Positions 8,560 through 16,727 of a stretch of DNA of 64,000 bases are shown here, in pieces; positions within the stretch are counted from its first letter, which is position 1; every line of letters begins with the position of its first letter. The stretch is from Anabaena sphaerica FACHB-251 (GTDB lineage Bacteria > Cyanobacteriota > Cyanobacteriia > Cyanobacteriales > Nostocaceae): positions 124,001 through 188,000 of the forward strand of contig NZ_JACJQU010000007.1 in NCBI RefSeq assembly GCF_014696825.1, read 5' to 3'. Under the pieces are notes generated by a model. That model was not told where the DNA came from. It made no database searches and was given only the letters and a program-made list of their open reading frames with translations. The position numbers and the translations under genes are program-made.

Positions 8560-10809
8560 TTAAGTTTCTAACCGCAGGAAATGAACCCTTCCTGATTGCT
8601 CACCTACTACAATTGTCGATCCATCTGGGGACACTGCACAACACACGATAGATGTGTCACCAGTAAAAGTAGAAATATCTTTTCTTGTCTTTAAATCCCA
8701 CAATTTCAGTGTATTATCATAAGAAACAGAAATAGCTTTTTTACCATCTGGGGTGATTTTTACTGTACCTACCCAAAATCTATGACCAGTGAGAGTAGAG
8801 ATTTCCTTTCCTGTCTCTAAATTCCATAGTTTTATGGTCTTGTCACTAGAACCAGAAACGGCTTTTTTTCCATCTGGTGTAATTGCTATTGTACCTACCC
8901 AATCTTTATGACCAATTAGGGTAGAAATTTCCTTTCCTGTTTCTAAATCCCATAGTTTTATGGTCTTGTCACGAGAACCAGACAGGGCTTTTTTCCCATC
9001 TGGGGTAATTGCTACTGCACCTACCCAGTGTTTATGACCAATAAAGGTAAAAATTTCTTTTCTTGTTTCTAAATCCCACAGTTTTAGAGTATTGTCCTCA
9101 GAACCAGAAACCGCTTTTTTCCCATCGGGTGTAATTGCTACTGCTCTAACTGGATGATTATGACCAGTCAGGGTAAATATTTCTTCAGTTGTTTCTAAAT
9201 TCCAGAGTTTTAGAGTGTTGTCATCAGAACCAGAAAGGATTTTTTTGCCATCATGAGTAATAGTTACTGCTCTGACTGCACTGTTATGACCAGTGAAAGT
9301 AGAAATTTCCGTTCCTGTCTCTAAATCCCACAGTTTTAGGGTATTGTCACCAGAACCAGAAACAGCTTGTTTACTATTTGGAGCGATCGCTACTGCTCTT
9401 ACCCAATCATTATGACCTGTTGGACTAGAGACGGCCGTTCCTATATCTAAATCCCACAGTTTCAGGGTTGTGTCTGCTGAACCAGAAAGAATTTTTTTAC
9501 CATCTGGTGTAATTGCTACTGTTCTTACAGGTCCGTTATGACCAGTGAGAGTAAAAATTTCTGTTCCTGTCTCTAAATCCCACATTTTTATAGTCTTGTC
9601 TCTAGAACCAGAAAGTGCTTTTTTCCCATCGGAGGTAATTACTACTATTCTTATTGCTCTGTGATGACCAGTAAGAGTAGAGATTTCTGTTCCTGTTTCT
9701 AAATCCCAGAGTTTCAGGGTGCTGTCCTCTGAACCAGAAAGTGCTGTTTTCCCATCTAGTGTAATTGCTACTGTTCTTATCGCTCCTTCATGACCAGTGA
9801 GAGTAAAGATTTCTGTTTCTGTCTGTAAATCCCAGAGTTTGAGGGTGTTGTCTTCTGAACCAGAAAGAATTTTTTTACCATCTGGTGTAATTGCTACTGT
9901 TCTTATCGCTCCTTCATGACCAGTCAGGGTGGAAATTTCTTTTCCTGTTTGCAAATCCCACAGTTTCAAAGTTTTGTCCAAAGAAGCAGAAACAGCTTTT
10001 TGACTATCGGTCGTCATAGCTACTGCTCTCACGGAATCTTGATGACCAGTTAGGGTAAAGATTTCCTTTCGTTTCTGCAAATCCCAGACTTTTAAAGTGT
10101 TGTCATCTGAACCAGAAACAACTTTTTGACTTAAAGGTGCTATCGTTTCACTTAATGATGTAGTCATAGCGATCGCTCTAACTGTATCTTGATGACCAGT
10201 CAGAGTAAACATTTCCTTTCCTGTTCGCAAATTCCACACTTTTATAGTCTTGTCAGCAGAAGCAGAAACCGCTATTTTGCCCTCTGTAATCAATACCGCT
10301 TCTAATCGGCTACTATGACCTGTCAGGGTACGTAATAAATTTCCTCCAGGAGTAGTTAAACTTGCTGTAATCGGACGAAATCGAGGAATTTCACTTTTAC
10401 TTTGTGCTGCATCTGCCAATATTTTATTAATTTCTGGCTGTTGATTACTCTGTAGTCTTCCCCATAATTGACCTACTAACTGATTTTTATCTGCATCTAC
10501 AACATGGGCTGATAATTCTAAAGTCCGTCGAATTAATTTCAGAGTGTTAATTTTTTCCAATTCTAAAACTTCATCTTTTTCTAAGCTATTTAATATTGCA
10601 GAATCTTGAATTAAATAATAATCTCTAATTAAAGATTCAACTCCAAATTTAGAATGATTTATTTTGAAATAAATAAAATCAAATTCTGTTAGCGTTTGAT
10701 AATATTTTTCTGAATTACCTGCTTTTAATTGTTGTTCACAAAATTGTCCCAAAAATAAATTTTGGAATTCTGCTGATTTTAAAGATAATTTAGTGGCAAG
10801 TTCCCCCAT
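8560..10809 (-). CDS. STAND linker plus 14 WD40 units (WD-C)
   Basis: A 749-residue protein. Residues 1-165 are a helical region ending PRFRPITASLTTPGGNLLRTLTGH, a join also seen between winged helix and propeller in one-chain STAND-WD40 proteins. Then come 14 WD40 units of 42 residues (126 bp), very alike in protein and DNA (units 3-13 best), for two seven-bladed propellers. The last unit ends GRVHFLRLET. The start codon directly abuts the upstream gene's stop, with the ribosome site inside that gene's end. Unlike its siblings it lacks the final MLKEVE tail, matching the absence of a linker-type gene downstream. Likely a sensor subunit. Confidence 0.88.
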   Translation of the reverse strand: MGELATKLSLKSAEFQNLFLGQFCEQQLKAGNSEKYYQTLTEFDFIYFKINHSKFGVESLIRDYYLIQDSAILNSLEKDEVLELEKINTLKLIRRTLELSAHVVDADKNQLVGQLWGRLQSNQQPEINKILADAAQSKSEIPRFRPITASLTTPGGNLLRTLTGHSSRLEAVLITEGKIAVSASADKTIKVWNLRTGKEMFTLTGHQDTVRAIAMTTSLSETIAPLSQKVVSGSDDNTLKVWDLQKRKEIFTLTGHQDSVRAVAMTTDSQKAVSASLDKTLKLWDLQTGKEISTLTGHEGAIRTVAITPDGKKILSGSEDNTLKLWDLQTETEIFTLTGHEGAIRTVAITLDGKTALSGSEDSTLKLWDLETGTEISTLTGHHRAIRIVVITSDGKKALSGSRDKTIKMWDLETGTEIFTLTGHNGPVRTVAITPDGKKILSGSADTTLKLWDLDIGTAVSSPTGHNDWVRAVAIAPNSKQAVSGSGDNTLKLWDLETGTEISTFTGHNSAVRAVTITHDGKKILSGSDDNTLKLWNLETTEEIFTLTGHNHPVRAVAITPDGKKAVSGSEDNTLKLWDLETRKEIFTFIGHKHWVGAVAITPDGKKALSGSRDKTIKLWDLETGKEISTLIGHKDWVGTIAITPDGKKAVSGSSDKTIKLWNLETGKEISTLTGHRFWVGTVKITPDGKKAISVSYDNTLKLWDLKTRKDISTFTGDTSIVCCAVSPDGSTIVVGEQSGRVHFLRLET

Positions 10810-12972
10810 TTATTCCACCTCCTTCAGCATATCTAAAAATTCCAACTGTAGGAAATGCACTCGTCCTGATTCTTCTCCAGCGACAATTTTTAAGCCGTCT
10901 GGGGAAATAGCACAGCAAATTATAGGACTATCTGCAATAAAAGAAGAGATTTCTTTTCCTGTGTCTAAATCCAAGAGTTTTAGGGTATTCTCATCAGAAG
11001 AAGAAAGGACTTTTTTACCATCGGGAGTTATTTTCATTGCATTGAACCATTTAGTATCAATGAGACAAGATATTTCTCTTTTTGCTTCTAAGTCCCATAG
11101 TAGAATGTGTGACTTTTTATCAGAAGTTTGATAATAATAAGATGGCAAATTCATTTCCTGCTTATAGAGGTTGGTAGAAGTTTCTATCCCTGTTTCTAAA
11201 TCCCACAATTTCAAACTTGTGTCTACTCCCGTATCCCAGCGATAATTATAAGCAACAATGGCTTTTTTCCAATTTGGCGTTAAAGCTATGACATTTAATT
11301 TACAATCATTATTAATGTCTATATTATGATAGATAGCAAAACTAGAGATTTCTTTTCCTGTTTCTAAATTCCATATTTTGACATTTTCGTTATCAATACT
11401 CAGGACTTTTTGCCAATCTGGAGTTAATGCGATGAGATTTAATTTATCTCGATCATAGTATGACTGTTCCAACTGAATATTATCTATGGTAAGTGTAGAG
11501 ATTTCTGTTCCTGTTTGTAAATCCCACACTTTCAGGGTTTTACCACAGGAAGAAATGGCTTTTTTACCATCTGAATTAATATCTACTAACTTAATTTGTG
11601 CATGATTTTTGCTAGGGATAGAGATTTGGATTTCTGTTAGTAAATTCCACACTTTTAGGGTTTCACCAGAAGAGGTAATGGCTTTTTTATTATTATAATT
11701 TATCGCTACAACTTTAGCAGTTTCTACGGTTTTTAATAATTCCTTATCACTGGTAAATTTAGATATTTCTTGAGAGACGTTTACAGTATTTAATTCTTGA
11801 TCATCAGTAAGATCAGAAATTTCTTTTCCTGTCTCTAAATCCCATACATTTAATAATTTTGGGAAATAGAAATAGCCTTTTTTTCCATCGCTCGAAATTA
11901 CCAATTTGCCAGAAATTTTATCACTGCTCATACCGCGAATAGCTTTATATTCATTGAGAGTAAAGATATCCTTTCCTGTTTCTAAATCCCATAATTTTAC
12001 TATACCATCCAGAACATAGCCACTTTCATGAAGCCAGGTATGGAAAGAAAGGATTTTTTTACCATCAGGGTTAATAGCTGCTATCTCTATATTTTCATTA
12101 GGAATAGAAATTTCTGTTGCTGTTACTACATCCAATATTTTCAACATTTTCCGAAAACAACAAAGAACTTTTTTATAATCTGGGGTGATAGATACTGAGT
12201 CTAAATAGTCGTAGAATGTAGAATCTAAATTAGTCAACATAGAGATTTCTTTTCCTGTCTCTATATCCAACATTATCAGGGCTTGATAATTAGAACATAA
12301 GGCTTTTTTTCCATCTGAGGTAATGACTATGGAATCTACTTTATAAGAAGTGGGAAAAGTGAGAGTAGAAATTTCTATTCCCGTTTCTAAATCCCACAAT
12401 TTCAAGGTAGCATCATCTGAACCAGAAACAGCTTTTTTACCATCAGGAGTCATGGCTATTACTGTGATATCTTTGTTATGACCTGGGAGTGTTCTTAAGA
12501 GGCTACCTCCAGGATTTGTTAAGCTGGCTGTAATGGGACGAAATCTGGGAATTTCACTTTTACTTTCTGCTGCATCTTGTAATATTTTCTGAACATCTGA
12601 ATTTTGAAAACTCTGTAATCTTCCCCATAGTTGTCCTACTAATTGATTTGGGTCTTGATTCAAAATATGGTTTGATAATTGTAAAGCATTTTGAATTAAT
12701 TTTAGGGTTTTGATTTGTTCAGTTTCTAATTTTTCGTCTTCTTCTAAATTATCAAATATTTCTGGATTGGTAATTAAATCATAATCTTTAATTAATGCTT
12801 CAATTCCAAAGTTAGGAGATTGAATTTTTAGAGAAATAAAATCAAAATCTATGAGGGTTTGATAATATTTTTCTGAGTTTCCCGCTTTTAACTGTTGTTC
12901 AGGAAATTGTCCCAAAAAAAAATTTTTAAATTCTGCTGATTTTGCGGCTAATTTAGTGGCAAGTGCGCCCAT
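10810..12972 (-). CDS. STAND linker plus degenerate WD40 units (WD-B)
   Basis: A 720-residue paralog with the same 165-residue N-terminal linker (LATKLAAKSAEF opening, QLVGQLWGRLQSF near 115, PRFRPITASLT near 145), followed by about 12 WD40-like units. These are far less regular than in WD-A and WD-C: only the first and the last two are near consensus, others have lost GH or WD pairs and carry insertions, notably units 4-6, 8 and 9. The tail DMLKEVE overlaps the ribosome site of WD-C. There is a 1-bp gap to the upstream gene. The reading frame is intact, so it looks diversified rather than dead. Confidence 0.85.
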   Translation of the reverse strand: MGALATKLAAKSAEFKNFFLGQFPEQQLKAGNSEKYYQTLIDFDFISLKIQSPNFGIEALIKDYDLITNPEIFDNLEEDEKLETEQIKTLKLIQNALQLSNHILNQDPNQLVGQLWGRLQSFQNSDVQKILQDAAESKSEIPRFRPITASLTNPGGSLLRTLPGHNKDITVIAMTPDGKKAVSGSDDATLKLWDLETGIEISTLTFPTSYKVDSIVITSDGKKALCSNYQALIMLDIETGKEISMLTNLDSTFYDYLDSVSITPDYKKVLCCFRKMLKILDVVTATEISIPNENIEIAAINPDGKKILSFHTWLHESGYVLDGIVKLWDLETGKDIFTLNEYKAIRGMSSDKISGKLVISSDGKKGYFYFPKLLNVWDLETGKEISDLTDDQELNTVNVSQEISKFTSDKELLKTVETAKVVAINYNNKKAITSSGETLKVWNLLTEIQISIPSKNHAQIKLVDINSDGKKAISSCGKTLKVWDLQTGTEISTLTIDNIQLEQSYYDRDKLNLIALTPDWQKVLSIDNENVKIWNLETGKEISSFAIYHNIDINNDCKLNVIALTPNWKKAIVAYNYRWDTGVDTSLKLWDLETGIETSTNLYKQEMNLPSYYYQTSDKKSHILLWDLEAKREISCLIDTKWFNAMKITPDGKKVLSSSDENTLKLLDLDTGKEISSFIADSPIICCAISPDGLKIVAGEESGRVHFLQLEFLDMLKEVE

Positions 12973-12973
12973 T

Positions 12974-14776
12974 TTATTCCACCTCCTTGAGCATATCTGG
13001 CAATTCTAAGCGCAGGAAATGCACCCGTCCCGATTGTTCTCCAGCAACAATTGTTAATCCATCTGGGGAAATAGCACAGCAAAATATAGGACTATCACCA
13101 ATAAAAGTAGAGAGTTCCTGTCCTGTTTCCAAATCCCAGACTTTCAGGGTGTTGTCACTAGAACCAGAAATGGCTTTTTTGCCATCAGGGGTAATTGCTA
13201 ATGTTTTTAGCCCACCAGAAACGGCTCTTTTGCCATCGGTTGTAATTGCCACTCTAAGTGAATCTTGATCAAGCGTCAGAGTAGAAATTTCCTTTCCTTT
13301 TTCTAAGTCCCACACTTTTAAGGTATTATCCCAGGAACCAGAAACAGCCTTTTGAGCATCTGGTGTCATTGCTACTACTTTTACTAGGTAATTATGACCC
13401 GTTAGAGTACATATTTCTGTTCCTGTCTCTAAATTCCAAAGCTTCAGAATTTTGTCACCATAAGCAAAAAGGGCTTTTTGACCATCTGGGGTGATTGCTA
13501 CTGCTTCTACTGGGTAATTATGAACTGCCAGAGTAGAGATTTCATTCCCTGTCTTCAAATCCCACAGTTTCAATATATTTTCGACACAAGCAGAAAGAGC
13601 TTTGTAACTATCAGGAGCAATTGCTACTTTATCTACTGGGTAATTATGACCAGTCATGATTAAGGTAGAGATTTCATTTCCTGTCTGCAAATCCCACAAT
13701 TTTAAAGTGCGGTCAAAAGAAGCAGAAACAGCTTTTTGACTATCTAGGCTAATAGCTACTGCTATGATTCCGTTGCTATGACCCATCAGGGTAGAGATTT
13801 CCTTTCCTGTCTCTAAGTCCCACAGTTTAAGAGTTGTATCATGAGAAGAAGAAACAGCTTTTTTGCCATCTGGCGTAATTGCTACTGCATTTACTGAGTG
13901 CTTATGACCTATTAGGGTAGGTATTTCCTTTCTTGTTTCTAAATCCCACAGTTTAAGAGTTGTATCATGAGAACCAGAAACAGTTGTTTTACTGTCTGGT
14001 GTAATTGCTAATGATTTTACCCAGTGACTATAACCAATCAAATTAGAGATTTGCTGACAGCTTTTCAAATCCCATAGTTTTAAATGTCCGTTAAAAGAAC
14101 CAGAAACAGCTTTTTGACCATCTGGGGCAATTGCTACTGCTGTTACGAGGTCTTTATGAGCATTTAGGGTGGAGATTTCATTACCTGTCTGCAAATCCCA
14201 CAGTTTTAAAGTGCTGTCCAAAGAACCAGAAACGGCTTTTTCGCCATCGGGGGTAATTGCTACTGCCCGTACCGCCTGTTTATGACCAGTGAGGGTACGC
14301 AGTAAACTTCCTCCTGGAGTTGTTAAACTAGCTGTAATTGGACGGAATCGCGGAATTTCACTTTTACTTTGTGCTGCATCATCCAATAATTTCTTAATTT
14401 CTGGCTGTTCAAAACTCTGCAATCTTCCCCATAATTGCCCTACTAACTGAGTATTATCTTCATTCAAAATATGGGCTGATAGCTGTAACGCACGTTGAAT
14501 TAATTTCAGGGGTTTGACTTGTTCAGCTTCTAGTTTCTCGTCTGCTTCTAATTTATCCAAGATTTCAGAGTTTTCAATTAGCTCATAATCTCTGATTAGC
14601 GGTTCTACTCCAAAGTTAGGATATTGAATTTTGAGAGTTATAAAATCAAAATCGGTGAGAGTTTGATAACACTTGTCTACATTTCCCGCTTTTAACTGTT
14701 GTTCAGGAAACTGCCCCAAAAACAAACTTTTAAATTCTGCTGATTTTGAGGCTAATTTAGTGGCAATGCTCCCCAT
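12974..14776 (-). CDS. STAND linker plus about 10 WD40 units (WD-A)
   Basis: A 600-residue paralog: 165-residue linker (MGSIATKLASKSAEF opening, PRFRPITASLTTPGG end), then about 10 WD40 units. Unit 9 is irregular: a shortened unit with sequence like VAITTDGKRAVSGG runs straight into LAITPDGKKAISGSSDN, as if an in-frame deletion fused two neighbouring repeats. The tail DMLKEVE contains the ribosome site for WD-B. Its ATG directly abuts the stop of ATPase-1, and together the two sequences read like one STAND-WD40 protein cut by a stop/start pair. Likely the primary sensor half for ATPase-1. Confidence 0.88.
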   Translation of the reverse strand: MGSIATKLASKSAEFKSLFLGQFPEQQLKAGNVDKCYQTLTDFDFITLKIQYPNFGVEPLIRDYELIENSEILDKLEADEKLEAEQVKPLKLIQRALQLSAHILNEDNTQLVGQLWGRLQSFEQPEIKKLLDDAAQSKSEIPRFRPITASLTTPGGSLLRTLTGHKQAVRAVAITPDGEKAVSGSLDSTLKLWDLQTGNEISTLNAHKDLVTAVAIAPDGQKAVSGSFNGHLKLWDLKSCQQISNLIGYSHWVKSLAITPDSKTTVSGSHDTTLKLWDLETRKEIPTLIGHKHSVNAVAITPDGKKAVSSSHDTTLKLWDLETGKEISTLMGHSNGIIAVAISLDSQKAVSASFDRTLKLWDLQTGNEISTLIMTGHNYPVDKVAIAPDSYKALSACVENILKLWDLKTGNEISTLAVHNYPVEAVAITPDGQKALFAYGDKILKLWNLETGTEICTLTGHNYLVKVVAMTPDAQKAVSGSWDNTLKVWDLEKGKEISTLTLDQDSLRVAITTDGKRAVSGGLKTLAITPDGKKAISGSSDNTLKVWDLETGQELSTFIGDSPIFCCAISPDGLTIVAGEQSGRVHFLRLELPDMLKEVE

Positions 14777-16342
14777 TTATTCCATCTCCTTGAGCATATA
14801 ATCAGCCATACTCTTATTAACTTCTCTAAACAGTTTCCGACCTTTACCTAACTTATCTTGACTTTTGAGAAATTCTAGAAAACTGCGATGATAAATACTA
14901 TAGTAAGTTTTCTGTTCATCTGCATTTATTTTCGGTGTGACATATTCAATCCAATCATCTAAAACATCTTTAATATCATATTCATCTTCATCTAGAATAT
15001 CTGCAATCAGGTTTAGAGATATGGGTTCACCTCTTTCTACCAAAATATAAAGTATTTTTACCTTCTTTTCATTGGCTTCTTTATCCATCCCCATCCTTGT
15101 CCAATGACTTGTATAATAGTCTTGCAGACCTTGGGGTAAACCCTTCAAACTTAAATCATTATATTTACCTTCAGCAATTCCCGGTAATAAATAACGCAAA
15201 TAGATGAAATTATTTTCACTCTTAACCGCTATTTCCTGAATAAAAGTATCTTCATAAATATTACGGTCATTAATCCAATTTTTGAGTTTTTGCTCATTAT
15301 TCAAAGATAAGTGCAGATACTCTTTTACGTCTTCCTGACTCAAAGCAGTATAATCACTCTTGGTTAAATCCAATTCATATACAGGAGTATCAGGAGATAA
15401 ATTTAAACGTTTTGTTTCTTGATTATAAGGTCTTCTCGTTAGTAAAAAATAAATGCCATCAGGCAGATTTTGTGGTAAATCTAAAAGATTACTATTTCCT
15501 TCTTGTTCTACTTCATCTAGTGCATCAACAACAAGGACAAGTTTTTGTCCTTGGAGTTTTTCACTAGTTTTTTCTAGTAAAGTTCTTAAATCAGCATTGT
15601 CTGCATTTTGGAGAGAATAACGTTTAATTAATTGTTGACGGATACCCGCTAAAAACTTTTCTGGTTTGTTACGTCCTTCTGCAAAAACGTTGAAATAACA
15701 GGGAAATTTAGTGGCTAAAACGTATTTAGCCGCAATGGCACTTTTTCCCATACCTGCATCCCCAATCACGGTAAAATAACCTTTGGGTTGAGTTGTGAAG
15801 AACTTATTAATAGCTTTGAATACAAAATCACGCCCACAGAATAAGCGAGTTTTTTCAAAAATTAAGGCTTTAAATTCTTTAGGATAAACATCTAAATTCC
15901 AATCTGGATAAGGCTGATATTTTGAGGCTTTTGTTTGTTTAGCTACAGCAATAAAAGCTTCTCCAAATTCTTCTAATTCAGCCGAGAAGTTAATTTTAGC
16001 ATTGATGATTTGCGTTTTTATTTCACTATTTTGATTAAGAAACTTTTTCGTATTCTCTACAAACTGAAAGGGAGCATTATTACTATAAGCATCCCAGAAA
16101 TAATCTTTAATTACTTTCTCTCTAAACAGGTTTAATATTGCTTCTGGCTTAAATACTCCATACTTTACCAGAGTGTAGCCATAAACAGTATCAACATCAT
16201 CAAGAATTTGGGTAGGATTGAGTTTTAATTCTTGAAGAATTTTGATTACAGCTTCATTTTTTTGAGCTTGTTTAATAATTAGTTGACTAGCTTGCGGAGC
16301 GTATTTACTAATTACGGAAGTAATGGCGGCAAATTCTATCAT
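14777..16342 (-). CDS. STAND/NACHT-type ATPase, first gene of the WD40 operon (ATPase-1)
   Basis: A 521-residue protein. Residues 1-150 are a helical domain I cannot assign to a known effector (no TIR, caspase or nuclease motif); a YTLVKYGVFKPEAIL stretch resembles helical N-termini of other cyanobacterial NACHT proteins. After FCGRDFVF (168-175) come Walker A GDAGMGKS (194-201), an intact Walker B ending DALDE (273-277) and LTRR (301-304). The C-terminal winged-helix part ends YHRSFLEFL, then a tail MLKEME. The stop codon is followed at once by the ATG of WD-A. Expected role: nucleotide-switch signal transducer, possibly in defence. The promoter should be in 16343-16727. Confidence 0.85.
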   Translation of the reverse strand: MIEFAAITSVISKYAPQASQLIIKQAQKNEAVIKILQELKLNPTQILDDVDTVYGYTLVKYGVFKPEAILNLFREKVIKDYFWDAYSNNAPFQFVENTKKFLNQNSEIKTQIINAKINFSAELEEFGEAFIAVAKQTKASKYQPYPDWNLDVYPKEFKALIFEKTRLFCGRDFVFKAINKFFTTQPKGYFTVIGDAGMGKSAIAAKYVLATKFPCYFNVFAEGRNKPEKFLAGIRQQLIKRYSLQNADNADLRTLLEKTSEKLQGQKLVLVVDALDEVEQEGNSNLLDLPQNLPDGIYFLLTRRPYNQETKRLNLSPDTPVYELDLTKSDYTALSQEDVKEYLHLSLNNEQKLKNWINDRNIYEDTFIQEIAVKSENNFIYLRYLLPGIAEGKYNDLSLKGLPQGLQDYYTSHWTRMGMDKEANEKKVKILYILVERGEPISLNLIADILDEDEYDIKDVLDDWIEYVTPKINADEQKTYYSIYHRSFLEFLKSQDKLGKGRKLFREVNKSMADYMLKEME

Positions 16343-16727
16343 AATTGATTACCTGAAATTAACTATTGTTATGAGTGTATTAATACACAATTAAAGCTAT
16401 TTTCAGGTAAATATACCATATCTTTGAATTTTACGCATAAACCCGATAAGGATATTTGTAAACTTTTCTATATTTAATATGTATAATTAGGACTGCTAAG
16501 ATGCTCGCACCACAAGAGTTTGATAAAATTGATCAAATTTAGCTGACAACCAGGAAAGCTTTTAGTCCGTTTTATAGCGGTATGCACTTGAATGAGAGAC
16601 ACAATTAACGTCAAAAATCCATACACTAAAAGACTTTCAACTCTGTTCCCTGTTCCCTGTTCCCTGCTATAACAGAGTTTAACTATTAGACTAGGAATTT
16701 ATTCCCAGACTGTTTATGAATTACGAA
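16343..16727. other. Intergenic, promoter region of WD40 operon, contains STRR
   Basis: This 385-bp gap lies upstream of ATPase-1 and downstream of the Ser/Thr kinase gene, both on the minus strand. It is AT-rich near ATPase-1 and holds three CTGTTCC heptamers at 16643-16663. I see no gene or clear operator. Confidence 0.5.
16643..16663. repeat. STRR heptamer CTGTTCC x3
   Basis: Three perfect tandem copies of CTGTTCC. The same heptamer recurs at 22387-22400, 31421-31441 and 36899-36919, typical of short tandemly repeated repetitive sequences in heterocystous cyanobacteria. Confidence 0.8.

Noticed and set aside
8560-10320. Regular 126-bp repeats considered as a CRISPR or satellite array
   Set aside because: The repeats are coding WD40 units in frame with no spacers of constant length between short repeats.
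10793-11131. Plus-strand ORFs opposite the WD40 genes (also at 12963 and 13478)
   Set aside because: They mirror the repeat units on the other strand and are shadows of the WD40 genes.
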